From the NCBI GenBank assembly GCA_028752905.1, contig JAQNBH010000009.1, positions 46,299,165-46,363,164 on the forward strand: a DNA stretch of 64,000 nt, read 5' to 3'. Of this stretch, positions 47,786 to 62,500 are shown piece after piece. Below the pieces are notes generated by a model. The model had not been told where the DNA came from. It was given only the letters and a program-made list of their open reading frames with translations, and searched no databases. A program made the translations under genes and the position numbers. Numbering within the stretch: position 1 is the first letter of the stretch; every line of letters begins with the position of its first letter. Source of the DNA: Cladorhizidae sp. MBARI D1340-BT2. Taxonomy: Eukaryota; Porifera; Demospongiae; Poecilosclerida; Cladorhizidae.

Positions 47786-48445
47786 AATGACCTAGCAATT
47801 TCATCCATAGCTTGTCAACAGGTTTCTCTTCAGGATCCAATTGTGCATTGTCTAACAGTCAGTCGCACCAGTAAAATATTATCCGTAGATCACGAGTTCT
47901 ACGAAAATATATTGACACAAAATATTTTCGACACAAAATATTTTCTAATTTTAAATGTATTCCACATTTACGGTATTAACTATTGCTAAGCAGTGAGAGT
48001 GTATTCACTTGCTATGACCTACCACAAAAACAAGTTAAGTTCAGGGTCAATCACTTCTACATGTAATTTTGTAATCAAGTTGCAGAAAACGAACTCAAAT
48101 AAAGTATTGTAGTCTTATGAGGTTTCTTTAATAAACACCCCCTCAATCTTGCTCACCCCCAATATAACAGAGCCACTATGAACTGGGCCTTGAATAAAGA
48201 CTTTGGGAACCACTGGTATATATACTTGTTAGAAATAAATCCAGATACTAGACAATGGAAAACGTTAACAAGCAACAAATGTTAGCAAATTTTACGTTGT
48301 ACACTGAATCATATTAGTTTCTACCTGCTATGTTCATCCAATAATATGGTAGCTCGTCACGTGTTTAGATAGAGACAGATGTGGTGGCTTTTATTGAGTT
48401 AGGTGTACACTCTAACCATAGCATTGCAGCTATGAACCACCTTAA

Positions 48446-50054
48446 AGGGGGACTATGCGTCAAAAATTAGAGATTTCTTTTTTTCCCTTTTTTTCTTTCT
48501 TATTCTTGCAAACAATTTTTTGGTTCATGTAACAGATCAAGAAACTACAAAGAGAACACATCTTGCATGATATCTGCCCTAACTTGGTCTATATTTTTCT
48601 CATTTTTTCCTAAAAATCTTTTTTTTTTGCTGTAAAGCTCATAACTTTTCTACACTTTACTAAAAAAATGATAATTTTTATATCACTGGATAGCCCTTCT
48701 AATTATCTGTCTTTTGCACGTGCCAAAATTTTAAGTACTGTAAGTATTAGCAAGTTATGTTGATTTGAAGTGGTGAGGTTTGGGATTTTTCCTGGTGTTT
48801 TCCAGTTGCCAAAGCGGTGGCCTGCCACACAAAAACCACTACATTTATTGATAATCTGTTCACATATTGCAGATTAGGGCCTTCTCTATCAGCTGACCAA
48901 ATCTGGGACTTTGGTCTTGATAATTAGGGCAGTTATGAATTGTACTGCAAGATAGATCAACTTATTTAGGGATCTTGATGTATCTTCCGAGAAAATATGT
49001 CTGCAGAGACATTCAACATATCATTAGGAACAAAGCATAAGGAAATAGGGAATAAAATGATCTGCATATACAACAAAAGTTATGGCGATTTATAATCCCC
49101 CCCCCCCCCCCCCACACACACACACCCCGGGGGGACTACACATGAAATTATATTTTATTTTATGATTATTATATTTTAAGTTCAAACTGTTGTTGCATTA
49201 TCTACTTGCTATTTCGAAAGTTTTGGAGACATAGGATGCTTCTTTTCAAAGTTATGGTGGATCTACTTCATCATACATTTCTTTGACATGCACAAAACAT
49301 TCAGCTGTAAAGGAAAATTCCACATATACATCTAACAATTTTCATCATATTTTTCTTTGTTACATGTAGATAATAGGCACAGAAAAACTCAAGAGTCACG
49401 GAAGTAAAAAAAAAAAGATCAAGGAATTGCTAAAACTTGTAAAAGAACATATTTTGTCAAGTTATTTCAGTCCTAACTCAAACATTTCATTTTCCAAACT
49501 TGGAATGCTTATTCCCACAATTAATGGAAATATTTCTTGTGGCGAAAATAACTTTAAAACCGTTTGCTCATTTTTTGGGCTATGTATGTCATTTGAGAGC
49601 TCTTTTAGTACTCTGTGATATCCATGAATCAGATTTTTGTTTACTGCAAGGATTGCCAAGAGGTGGTGGTTAGAAGAGGTGGCCTCTAGTTTTTATCAGT
49701 TTTTCAGACTCTGTAGTGTGTAACTAATCAACATGACAACATATGGTAACTTTGGTCCATGGATATCACTGAGACACTCCTTAGCAAGCCACACACCAAT
49801 TATGAGTAAATGACTTCAAATTGTTAGGCAGCTAGGTCTGCCACAAATATCTTGGAGTTATATACCTCGAGGTTTCTGCATGTATCTTCTGAGAAAATTT
49901 GTATATAGAGATATTTAACACTTTATAAAAACAAACACAGAATAATAAAGACTTTGGTACGATAAATACTTGTGTAGACGAAAGAGAAAAAAAGTGATGG
50001 CAATTAGAAATAGTTACAAATATTTTGTGGTTTTGACGCATAGTCCCCCCTTAA
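48446..50054. mobile_element. Non-autonomous DNA transposon at TTAA (copy in U8)
   Basis: Same element, ends and insertion site as 192-1808, with TTAA at 48442-48445 and 50055-50058. Eight bp shorter overall, mostly from the C17 tract at 49097-49113 and adjoining CA repeats; it has private base changes (GGTGGCCTGCC, TTTCGAAAG). Confidence 0.85.
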
Positions 50055-51090
50055 TTAAGCCATCTGATGCAGAGACTATTGAAGTAACTTATTGCTGACA
50101 GACCCCAGCCAAGAAAAATCTGATGGTATAAGTGGGTAAACCATAGCTGCTAATGCCAGTGTGGCTGAAGCAATGGATACCGAAGCTGAGAGAAACTGAA
50201 AGAAAGTGTAGACCACTACCATCATGATCCCCTCACCAAAGCAAACATAACTACACACCAGGAAATATTAACACAGGAGTTGTTTTCAGGTTAACCAAAG
50301 ATCTTGGTTAGTCTACAAGAAAACGCTGCCAGGAACTTAAAAAAGACCTCCAAAATAAGTAACTGCCACTAAAATGCGCTCACTAAATATAATTGCTGTT
50401 TATCATATTTTTTACAGGATACGGTGGACTTGTTAAGAAAGCAACAAAACAAAGCTGAGTGGCCCAACTGGTTGTGGCCTGTCACGTACAGTCTCGTTTT
50501 TTTAAATTTATTTTTTTACGATTACATTGTTTATAAAATATTATTTGTTCTTTTTGTTCTTATTTTTAGTTGTTGATTTTTGTTCATTTGATGCAAAGAA
50601 GTTACAGCTGCGTTATGAGCTACGTGTCCCTGCTGGGGGAAGGGAGCTAGACACACCATTTTTTTTAAAGTGTATCAAACCAAAATAGAAAGTGCTGGTG
50701 CACTCCCTGATATTTTATTCCACACAACTATATATCAGAAATGCATTAAATATCCCATACATGTAATCTTGAAGCCTCCATCAGGTACACATGAATAATA
50801 ATAATAACAACCCAAACTGCTTTAAGGCAAGTCCAGACACTGAATGCATATTTGATGTGATTGGGATGTACATTGGTCGCATCCACACTGTATTGTAAAT
50901 TAAAAAATTACGTCCCAATGTGCATCAGATCCAGTTCACCATCAGAGATGCTTCAAATCAATTCAAAGTAGCTCATAGCAATAAATGTAACCAATTATGC
51001 AAGTGTATATTAAATAGAACTTGCCCTCACCAACGCTGCATGTTAAGCATGGAGGAGACTATAGAATGCTAACACGGTCTTAATTGCTAG

Positions 51091-51365
51091 ATCTATATGT
51101 AGGGTATATCCTAGACTAATTTAGGCAGTAACTGCTGCTATATCTAGGACATAAGCTAGCTAGATCTGGAATACCTCGCTATAGGTAATGCTACATATAG
51201 GGCATATGTAGCTAGAAAGAGACTAGTTTAAGCTGTCGCGACTTCTGTATATATATAGGCATATGCTACCTAGATGTGGACTAACTTAGGGTGTATACAG
51301 CTACTGCAATAATAGGGCATTAGCTAGATAGTTCTGGATTAACTCGGGCTCTATATACAGTTATA
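51091..51365. repeat. Degenerate ~55-bp tandem repeat (U8)
   Basis: Same block as 2848-3118 with a few substitutions. Confidence 0.65.
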
Positions 51366-52271
51366 GCTACGTAGCAAGTACCTTCTGACTTTTTAAAGGT
51401 ACTATAGATATTAGAAGCAACCAGTTAGTCTGTAGCCAGAAGCTAGGACACTTTTGATTGCACACTAGCTAACTCAACAGAAATCTTGAGTCTCCTGCTG
51501 AAAGGGTTATATAGCTACAGTTTTTAAATGGTGGTTTAAGATTTAAGTCTGCATCTGGCAAACTACAGATATGCGTGTAAGCATGTCCTGTAGCCAAACA
51601 AATGGCCACTGCTGCCTACACGGGTAATAAGAAGAATATATATAGGCTTACAGTACTACATAATGATGTTACTGCAGCTATATATAGGCACATGGCGTGC
51701 AGAGTTTTAAGCAAGCCAAGAAAATACTAACATATTTTAACATACAATATGTCCCGAAGATTGTTTAAGTTTCTGCACAAATGTTCTAAACATTTCTCTC
51801 AATAAGTTACAAACTAACCTGTAACAGAGAGTTCTGTAGTGGAGTTGATTGAAAACAGTCCATTGGTGACAGTGCAGGTGTAAGTTCCAGAGTCAGATGC
51901 TTGCAGACCACAAAGTTGAAGGAAAGTTAGTTTGAACTGTCTTCCACCACGAGCTAAGTTTTCCTCATAGACTGAAACTAGAGTTGAGTTGGAAATGATC
52001 TGGCCATCTCTGGTCCAAGTGATGTCTACACCAGGCTGGCCAAAGCCTACGCATACAAGCAGAGAAGTCTCTCCTGCTCCCACAGAAGAATTGTTAGAAA
52101 TAACTGATAACTCTAATACTGGAACACCTATTATGAAGAGAAAAAAGGGAGGGTGTGTGATCACCATTACATCAAAGTATGCATTTATATATGGAGGTGT
52201 TGTTCATCACAAACTAATTACATGGTCTTAAATATGTTTAACAAAATATCCAAAACCATTACAAACATTAC

Positions 52272-52508
52272 CAGTAACCGACAATTCAGCAGTGAATAGA
52301 TTGAAGACAGTATAATATAGCTGATTGTGCTGGTATAAGTATCAGAGTCAGATATTGATTCAGTAATGGACAATTCAGTAGTTGAATAGATTGAAGAAAG
52401 TCCCTAGCTGACATGCTGACAGTGCAGGTATAAGGACCAGAGTCAGACATTCCCTGGTAGCAAAGATGGAGGGAAGCACAGCTTGAACTGCTTGCTTCAT
52501 CGTGTCAA
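52272..52508 (-). pseudogene. Dead third Ig exon (U8)
   Basis: Same remnant as 4026-4262. Confidence 0.75.
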
Positions 52509-54220
52509 GTCTTGTTCTATGTAGTCTTAGGCCACTAGCAAAATTCGGCAACTAATTTATATAGCTGGTTAAACAAGTAGTTCTCCAGTCTGTAGATAAA
52601 GAAATTACAGAGAAATCTAGTTCTGTTCCCATAAAAATGGTCAGCCAATCAGCTTTACAAATTACAACACATCGTTGGAAACGTTGGAAATAGCAATGTT
52701 GAAACATTCCAAATTGTCTTTTTGGAAATTGTACAATTCCAGAGATCACACTTTGTTGGTGTTGTCATACAGAAAATTACACGATTATCATTTAAGGTCT
52801 CAAAAAACTGGAAATTGTATTAATGCCCAACACATATCATAGGCTAACAGTAACAGAGTGTAACAGTAGCATGGGTTATTTATACTTAACTCTTTGTACG
52901 ACAAAGAGAATTATCCTAACATAACCCTCCATGCCATGGTACTATTACGTAGATTAGCCCTTATCCTGCAACATTTATTTTGAGCAAGAAACTCTGAGTT
53001 AGCTTACTCTAGAAACACTTTCCTCGTTAGGTTAGTAGACTCTTGTTCTTGTTCACTATCTAAGGACTTATGGCAGGTGTATCTCATAGGATTAACAAAT
53101 TAACGGTTTCTACTTTCATGTTAAATTTCAGAAGCCTGTTTGGTAGCAATCGTATTTAACATGGGAGATAATTGCTATAAGTTTCACACACCTTCTTTGT
53201 TTTGTGGCTTTTGGAAATATCCCAGTAATCAAAGCTATTCAGCTTAGTAGAGAGTATCATCTGAGATTTTAAGGCACTATGGATGTTAGTACCAACCAGT
53301 TAGTCTGTAGCAAGAAGCATAGGCCACTTATCTTTTTACACACTGGCTAACTCTACAGAAATCGTGACTCTCCTTGTGCCATGGATTAGATAGCTACAGA
53401 TATTTTTTTACATCCATGGAGGTTTAAGAGTTCGAAACAAATAGCTCTGGCAAACCTCAGCTATACATAAAACGGCTTGTAAGCATGTTCTGTAGTCAAA
53501 CGAATAGCCATTGCTGCCTACACGGGTAATAAGAAGCCTATATGTAGGCTTGCAATGCCACATAATGATGTTACTGAGTCTATTTATAGGTGCATGCCTT
53601 GCAACATTTTAATAACCAAGCCAACGAAATACTGACGTATTTTAACGTACAACATACCCGGAACATCGTTTAACTTTCTGCACAAAATGTCTCCTAATAA
53701 GGTACAAGCTAACCTGTAACAGAGAGTTCTGTAGTGGAGTTGATTGAAAACAGTCCATTCCTGACAGTGCAGGTGTAAGTTCCAGAGTCAGTTGCTTGCA
53801 GGCCACAAAGTTGAAGGAAAGTTAGTTTGAACTGTCCTCCACCACGAGCTAAGATTTCCTCATAGATTGAAACTAGAGTAGAGTTGGAAATAACCTGGCC
53901 ATCTCTGCTCCAAGTGATGATGTCTACACCAGGCTGACCAAAGCCGACGCATACAAGCAGAGAAGTCTCTCCTGCTCCCACAGAAGAATTGTTGGAAATA
54001 ACTGTTAACTCTAACAGCGAAGCAGCTAATATGGAGAGAAATAAGAGGTAGTGTGCATGGGATCACGATTGCATCAAGGTAAACACTGATTTCAACAAAA
54101 GCTGTCCAATTTTGCTCATCACAAGTTAACAACATGAGCACAACCGAGTGATAATTGTAGTAAAGGAAAACTTGGTATTTCCGCATAACCCCCTAATCTT
54201 TGACAAGGACAAAGAAGAAC

Positions 54221-54240
54221 ATGGTATAAGACATGACCTA
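54221..54240. other. Deletion junction in U8
   Basis: GAACATGGTATAAGAC, as in the intron upstream of Ig-B (e.g. 38530-38546), is joined to ATGACCTAGCAATTTCATCC, which in U7 (47787) lies upstream of the first exon. Only a few bases (AAGA) are shared, so this looks like end-joining rather than crossover between long homologies. Confidence 0.85.
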
Positions 54241-54704
54241 GCAATTTCATCCATAGCTTGTCAACAGGTTTCTCTTCAGGATTCAATTGTGCATTGTCTA
54301 ACAGTCAGTCGCACCAGTAAAAAATTATCCGTAGATCACGAGTTCTACGAAAATATATTGACACAAAATATTTTCGACACAAAATATTTTCTAATTTTAA
54401 ATGAGGAGTATTCCACATTTACGGTATTAACTATTGCTAAGCAGTGAGAGTGTATTCACTTGCTATGACCTACCACAAAAACAAGTTAAGTTCAGGGTCA
54501 ATCACTTCTACATGTAATTTTGTAATCAAGTTGCAGAAAACGAACTCATATAAAGTATTGTAATCTTATGAGGTTTCTTTAATAAACACCCCATCAATCT
54601 TGCTCACCCCCAATATAACAGAGCCACTATGAACTGGGCCTTCAATAAAGACTTTGGGAACCACTGGTATATATACTTGTTAGAAATAAATCAGATACTA
54701 GACA
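54241..54704. other. Intergenic spacer of U8
   Basis: Spacer sequence matching U7 47793-48254 (doubled GACACAAAATATTTTC and CTACATGTAATTTTG). Nothing coding is seen. Confidence 0.6.
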
Positions 54705-54895
54705 ATGGAAAACGTTAACAAGCAACAAATGTTAGCAAATTTTACGTTGTACACTGAATCATATTAGTTTCTACCTGCTATGTTCATCCAATAATATGGT
54801 AGCTCGTCACGTGTTTAGATAGAGACAGATGTGGTGGCTTTTATTGAGTTAGGTGTACACTCTAACCATAGCATTGCAGCTATGAACCACCTTAA

Positions 54896-55550
54896 AGGGG
54901 GACTATGCGTCAAAAATTAGAGATTTCTTTTTTTCCCTTTTTTTCTTTCTTATTCTTGCAAACAATTTTTTGGTTCATGTAACAGATCAAGAAACTACAA
55001 AGAGAACACATCTTGCATGATATCTGCCCTAACTTGGTCTATATTTTTCTCATTTTTTCCTAAAAATCTTTTTTTTTTGCTGTAAAGCTCATAACTTTTC
55101 TACACTTTACTAAAAAAATGATAATTTTTATATCACTGGATAGCCCTTCTAATTATCTGTCTTTTGCACGTGCCAAAATTTTAAGTACTCTAAGTATTAG
55201 CAAGTTATGTTGATTTGAAGTGGTGAGGTTTGGGATTTTTCCTGGTGTTTTCCAGTTGCCAAAGCGGTGACCTGCCACACAAACCACTACATTTATTGAT
55301 AATCTGTTCACATATTGCAGATTAGGGCCTTCTCTATCAGCTGACCAAATCTGGGACTTTGGTCTTGATAATTAGGGCAGTTATGAATTGTACTGCAAGA
55401 TAGATCAACTTATTTAGGGATCTTGATGTATCTTCCGAGAAAATATGTCTGCAGAGACATTCAACATATCATTAGGAACAAAGCATAAGGAAATAGGGAA
55501 TAAAATGACCTGCATATGCAACAAAAGTTATGGCGATTTATAACCCCCCC

Positions 55551-55581
<31 letters not shown>

Positions 55582-56512
55582 CCCGGGGGGACTACACATG
55601 AAATTATATTTTATTTTATGATTATTATATTTTAAGTTCAAACTGTTGTTGCATTATCTACTTGCTATTTCCAAAGTTTTAGAGACATAGGATGCTTCTT
55701 TTCAAAGTTATGGTGGATCTACTTCATCATACATTTCTTTGACATGCACAAAACATTCAGCTGTAAAGGAAAATTCCACATATACATCTAACAATTTTCA
55801 TCATATTTTTCTTTGTTACATGTAGATAATAGGCACAGAAAAACTCAAGAGTCACGGAAGTAGTAAAAAAAAAAAGATCAAGGAATTGCTAAAACTTGTA
55901 AAAGAACATATTTTGTCAAGTTATTTCAGTCCTAACTCAAACATTTCGTTTTCCAAACTTGGAATGCTTATTCCCACAATTAATGGAAATATTTCTTGTG
56001 GCGAAAATAACTTTTAAACCGTTTGCTCATTTTTTGGGCTATGTATGTCATTTGAGAGCTCTTTTAGTACTCTGTGATATCCATGAATCAGATTTTTGTT
56101 TACTGCAAGGATTGCCAAGAGGTGGTGGTTAGAAGAGGTGGCCTCTAGTTTTTATCAGTTTTTCAGACTCTGTAGTGTGTAACTAATCAAACATGACAAC
56201 ATATGGTAACTTTGGTCCATGGATATCACTGAGACACTCCTTAGCAAGCCACACACCAATTATGAGTAAATGACTTCAAATTGTTAGGCAGCTAGGTCTG
56301 CCACAAATATCTTGGAGTTATATACCTCGATGTTTCTGCATGTATCTTCTGAGAAAATTTGTATATAGAGATATTTAACACTTTATAAAAACAAACACAG
56401 AATAATAAAGACTTTGGTACGATAAATACTTGTGTAGACGAAAGAGAAAAAAAGTGATGGCATAGAAATAGTTGTAAATATTTTGTGGTTTTGACGCATA
56501 GTCCCCCCTTAA
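54896..56512. mobile_element. Non-autonomous DNA transposon at TTAA (copy in U9)
   Basis: 1,617 bp, the same length as the U1 copy including the C24 tract (55544-55567); TTAA at 54892-54895 and 56513-56516. Confidence 0.85.
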
Positions 56513-56533
56513 TTAAGCCATCTGATGCAGAGA

Positions 56534-59500
56534 CTATTGAAGTAACTTATTGCTGACAGACCTCAGCCAAGAAAAATCTGATGGTATAAGTGGGTAAACC
56601 ATAGCTGCTAATGCCAGTGTGGCTGAAGCAATGGATACCGAAGCTGAGAGAAACTGAAAGAAAGTGTAGACCACTACCATCATGATCCCCTCACCAAAGC
56701 AAACATTACTACACACCAGGAAATATTAACACAGGAGTTGTTTTCAGGTTAACCAAAGATCTTGGTTAGTCTACAAGAAAACGCTGCCAGGAACTTAAAA
56801 AAGACCTCCAAAATAAGTAACTGCCACTAAAATGCGCTCACTAAATATAATTGCTGTTTATCATATTTTTTACAGCATACGGTGGACTTGTCAAGAAAGC
56901 AACAAAACAAAGCTGAGTGGCCCAACTGGTTGTGGCCTGTCACGTACAGTCTCGTTTTTTTAAATTTATTTTTTTACGATTACATTGTTTATAAAATATT
57001 ATTTGTTCTTTTTGTTCTTATTTTTAGTTGTTGATTTTTGTTCATTTGATGCAAAGAAGTTACAGCTGCGTTATGAGCTACGTGTCCCTGCTGGGGGAAG
57101 GGAGCTAGCCACACCATTTTTTTTAAAGTGTATCAAACCAAAATAGAAAGTGCTGGTGCACTCCCTGATATTTTATTCCACACAACTATATATCAGAAAT
57201 GCATTAAATATCCCATACATGTAATCTTGAAGCCTCCATCAGGTACACATGAATAATAATAATAACAACCCAAACTGCTTTAAGGCAAGTCCAGACACTG
57301 AATGCATATTTGATGTGATTGGGATGTACATTGGTCGCATCCACACTGTATTGTAAATAAAAAAATTACGTCCCAATGTGCATCAGATCCAGTTCACCAT
57401 CAGAGATGCTTCAAATCAATTCAAAGTAGCTCATAGCAATAAATGTAACCAATTATGCAAGTGTATATTAAATAGAACTTGCCCTCACCAACGCTGCATG
57501 TTAAGCATGGAGGAGACTATAGAATGCTAACACGGTCTTAATTGCTAGATCTATATGTAGGGTATATCCTAGACTAATTTAGGCAGTAACTACTGCTATA
57601 TCTAGGACATAAGCTAGCTAGATCTGGAATACCTCGCTATAGGTAGTGCTACATATAGGGCATATGTAGCTAGAAAGAGACTAGTTTAAGCTGTCGCGAC
57701 TTCTGTATATATGTAGGCATATGCTACCTAGATGTGGACTAACTTAGGGTGTATACAGCTACTGCAATAATAGGGCATTAGCTAGATAGTTCTGGATTAA
57801 CTCGGGCTCTATATACAGTTATAGCTACGTAGCAAGTACCTTCTGACTTTTTAAAGGTACTATAGATATTAGAAGCAACCAGTTAGTCTGCAGCCAGAAG
57901 CTAGGACACTTTTGATTGCACACTAGCTAACTCAACAGAAATCTTGAGTCTCCTGCTGAAAGGGTTATATAGCTACAGTTTTTAAATGGTGCTTTAAGAT
58001 TTAAGTCTGCATCTGGCAAACTACAGATATGTGTGTAAGCATGTCCTGTAGCCAAACAAATGGCCACTGCTGCCTACACGGGTAATAAGAAGAATATATA
58101 TAGGCTTACAGTACTACATAATGATGTTACTGCAGCTATATATAGGCACATGGCGTGCAGAGTTTTAAGCAAGCCAAGAAAATACTAACATATTTTAACA
58201 TACAATATGTCCCGAAGATTGTTTAAGTTTCTGCACAAATGTTCTAAACATTTCTCTCAATAAGTTACAAACTAACCTGTAACAGAGAGTTCTGTAGTGG
58301 AGTTGATTGAAAACAGTCCATTGGTGACAGTGCAGGTGTAAGTTCCAGAGTCAGATGCTTGCAGACCACAAAGTTGAAGGAAAGTTAGTTTGAACTGTCT
58401 TCCACCACGAGCTAAGTTTTCCTCATAGACTGAAACTAGAGTTGAGTTGGAAATGATCTGGCCATCTCTGGTCCAAGTGATGTCTACACCAGGCTGGCCA
58501 AAGCCTACGCATACAAGCAGAGAAGTCTCTCCTGCTCCCACAGAAGAATTGTTAGAAATAACTGATAACTCTAATACTGGAACACCTATTATGAAGAGAA
58601 AAAAGGGAGGGTGTGTGATCACCATTACATCAAAGTATGCATTTATATATGGAGGTGTTGTTCATCACAAACTAATTACATGGTCTTAAATATGTTTAAC
58701 AAAATATCCAAAACCATTACAAACATTACCAGTAACCGACAATTCAGCAGTGAATAGATTGAAGACAGTATAATATAGCTGATTGTGCTGGTATAAGTAT
58801 CAGAGTCAGATATTGATTCAGTAATGGACAATTCAGTAGTTGAATAGATTGAAGAAAGTCCCTAGCTGACATGCTGACAGTGCAGGTATAAGGACCAGAG
58901 TCAGACATTCCCTGGTAGCAAAGATGGAGGGAAGCACAGCTTGAACTGCTTGCTTCATCGTGTCAAGTCTTGTATGTAGTCTTAGGCCACTAGCAAAATT
59001 CGGCAACTAATTTATATAGCTGGTTAAACAAGTAGTTCTCCAGTCTGTAGATAAAGAAATTACAGAGAAATCTAGTTCTGTTCCCATAAAAATGGTCAGC
59101 CAATCAGCTTTACAAATTACAACACATCGTTGGAAACGTTGGAAATAGCAATGTTGAAACATTCCAAATTGTCTTTTTGGAAATTGTACAATTCCAGAGA
59201 TCACACTTTGTTGGTGTTGTCATACAGAAAATTACACGATTTTAAGGTCTCAAAAAACTGGAAATTGTATTAATGCCCAACACATATCATAGGCTAACAG
59301 TAACAGAGTGTAACAGTAGCATGGGTTATTTATACTTAACTCTTTGTACGACAAAGAGAATTATCCTAACATAACCCTCCATGCCATGGTACTATTACGT
59401 AGGTTAGCCCTTATCCTGCAACATTTATTTTGAGCAAGAAACTCTGAGTTAGCTTACTCTAGAAACACTTTCCTCGTTAGGTTAGTAGACTCTTGTTCTT

Positions 59501-62500
59501 GTTCACTATCTAAGGACTTATGGCAGGTGTATCTCATAGGATTAACAAATTAACGGTTTCTACTTTCATGTTAAATTTCAGAAGCCTGTTTGGTAGCAAT
59601 CGTATTTAACATGGGAGATAATTGCTATAAGTTTCACACACCTTCTTTGTTTTGTGGCTTTTGGAAATATCCCAGTAATCAAAGCTATTCAGCTTAGTAG
59701 AGAGTATCATCTGAGATTTTAAGGCACTATGGATGTTAGTACCAACCAGTTAGTCTGTAGCAAGAAGCATAGGCCACTTACCTTTCATTACACACTGGCT
59801 AACTCTACAGAAATCGTGACTCTCCTTGTGCCATGGATTAGATAGCTACAGATATATTTTTACATCCATGGAGGTTTAAGAGTTCGAAACAAATAGCTCT
59901 GGAAAACCTCAGCTATACATAAAACGGCTTGTAAGCATGTTCTGTAGTCAAACGAATAGCCATTGCTGCCTACACGGGTAATAAGAAGCCTATATGTAGG
60001 CTTGCAATGCCACATAATGATGTTACTGAGTCTATTTATAGGTGCATGCCTTGCAACATTTTAATAACCAAGCCAACGAAATACTGACGTATTTTAACGT
60101 ACAACATACCCGGAACATCGTTTAACTTTCTGCACAAAATGTCTCCTAATAAGGTACAAGCTAACCTGTAACAGAGAGTTCTGTAGTGCAGTTGATTGAA
60201 AACAGTCCATTCCTGACAGTGCAGGTGTAAGTTCCAGAGTCAGTTGCTTGCAGGCCACAAAGTTGAAGGAAAATTAGTTTGAACTGTCCTCCACCACGAG
60301 CTAAGATTTCCTCATAGATTGAAACTAGAGTAGAGTTGGAAATAACCTGGCCATCTCTGCTCCAAGTGATGTCTACACCAGGCTGACCAAAGCCCACGCA
60401 TACAAGCAGAGAAGTCTCTCCTGCTCCCACAGAAGAATTGTTGGAAATAACTGTTAACTCTAACAGCGAAGCAGCTAATATGGAGAGAAATAAAGAGGTA
60501 GTGTGCATGGGATCACAATTGCATCAAGGTAAACACTGATTTCAACAAAAGCTGTCCAATTTTGCTCATCACAAGTTAACAACATGAGCACAACCGAGTG
60601 ATAATTGTAGTAAAGGAAAACTTGGTATTTCCGCTTAACCCCCTAATCTTTGACAAGGACAAAGAAGAACATGGTATAAGACTATAAAGAGGAAGGGGAA
60701 AACTTTCAAAGAAAATAGTGACTTGTCATAGCACCAGGATTCACTGGCCCATACAGAACCCGAACCTAAAATAAAGATGAAATCACCAATTGGAATTACA
60801 TAACTGAGGTGGTTAAATCAGCTGGGGAAATTCTCCAGGAATCTGGCAGAATTGACAGACCATTATGGGTTCAAATATTCATGGAGTTGGAGACTTCTCT
60901 ATGAGAAAAATTTGCAAACATCAAATTGGAACTAGTCAGACCAACCACCCTCGGTGTCCAGAAAAGCCTCATCATATGTGCTGGGAACTGTCTGTTGCCA
61001 ACCGATCAAGGTTCTTGGAGACCAGTATATAGCCTTTGCATCTTGATATATAACAGACACTGAATGAAATATGTTAACTTAAAATTGAAAAGGAGGCCAG
61101 TCACAACTTGAGCTTGTGAACAATTCACTCGTAAATCCTCAACAGGGAGTTTACTGTTGAAACAGATCATAAACCACTTGTCCCTCTGCTAGAGCTGAAG
61201 AACTTTGATAGTCTTAGACCGAGAATCTTGAGATTCAACTATTAGTGGATTGATCCATCTACATAATCATTCGTATCCCAGGAAAGGACCTAAACACAGC
61301 AGACATTTTGTTATAAGAAACCATCTTATATCCCAGAAGTGACACAACAACGATGCGCAAGAAGCTAAACATTTGGTGCAAGTCATCATTAACGAACTTC
61401 CAGAAAGTAAGGAGCAATAATTGTTCCCCCACAGTCATCAACTAGTGTGGACTTGGGTGGCAAGACAAAGGTCAATGCATTAACACTGCCCTCAAATTGT
61501 AGTGGTCAGCACAAAGTGAACTTGGCAAGAAATAGGATGTATGGTGGGTTATCAGGGTATAAAGCAGTGCTGACTGTTAGCTTGAAGCAACATGGACATG
61601 GCGCCAATATATCTTCCAAAAGATCATAAGCCAGGGATTGGAATCAAGCATGATAATGACCAAGCCCAGACTCGCAATTGGGAACACTGGGCAGTTCCTG
61701 GTGGACAAGTGATTAAAATGGACAGATGTCTAAATTAATGGGCCTGTGCCTAAAATAATGAATGGGCTGGTGCCTAAAATAATGGGCCGGTGACGAAAAT
61801 AATGAATGGGCTGGTGCCTAAAATAATGGGCCGGTGCCTAAATTAATGGGCCGCTGCCTAAAATAATGGGCTGGTGCCTAAATTAATGGGCCGCTGCCTA
61901 AAATAATGGACCTGTGCCTAAAATAATGGGCCGGTGCCTAAAATAATGGGCCACTGCCTAAAATAACAACTACCAATATTATCAAATTATAAAAATGACC
62001 ATAAATTATGCAGTTGTCACCCATAGACATTAACTATTCGCAAATAAAATTTTACGAGTGGTTGTGGGCATCATTAAACTGACATATTAAGCTGGCACAT
62101 AATCTAAATGGTGTACCATCTAATTCATATGATCATCTGTGTATTTGCAATGAAGATTGAAGCTATTTTGGTCCAGTTGGTGCCTTAGCTTTAGCTATTG
62201 TGTTCCTTAGATTATCAAAGTTATTTGAGTTCTCGACTAAGCAAGTCTGCAAGTCTATCTTTATCATAATTCTTCCATAACATCCTGATTGTGACATGCA
62301 GCCAGCCTATTCTACTGAAAACAGTGTAATAGGCACCTACTACATGGATGGAATGCTATATGCAAACACATGCAGTGACAAACTTTATCTAATACATACG
62401 TATGGCACATGTAGGGCCGATGAAGTTGACTTCACATATGCACTCAAACGACGAGTCTCCAGAGACACAGCGGCCATTATTCTGGCAAGGATTGGAGTTG

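Larger units (their letters stand above)
41959..48254. repeat. Array unit U7 (short form with 818-bp insertion)
   Basis: A 6,296-bp short-type unit. Removing the insertion at 45103-45920 leaves about 5.5 kb, close to U2/U4/U5. Confidence 0.95.
50076..54025 (-). pseudogene. Gene 8: 5'-truncated Ig-Ig-TM copy
   Basis: Exons 53714-54025 (Ig-B, 312 bp), 51819-52127 (Ig-A) and 50076-50185 (TM, tail WLGSVSNKLLQ, stop at 50076-50078). The leader, Ig1, Ig2 and EGF are gone, so no start codon or signal peptide remains. Ig-B has an in-frame 3-bp insertion (doubled GAT, giving VDIITW), placing an extra residue just before the core Trp. Splice sites are still good, so these exons could be used only if transcription from gene 9 reads through. 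Poly(A) signal at 48390-48395, beyond the transposon. Confidence 0.75.
48255..54704. repeat. Array unit U8 (long form, 5' half deleted, with transposon)
   Basis: A long-type unit carrying the transposon but missing the Ty3/gypsy relic, minisatellite, first exon and HIRAN-like relic. The deletion joint is near 54231. Confidence 0.95.
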
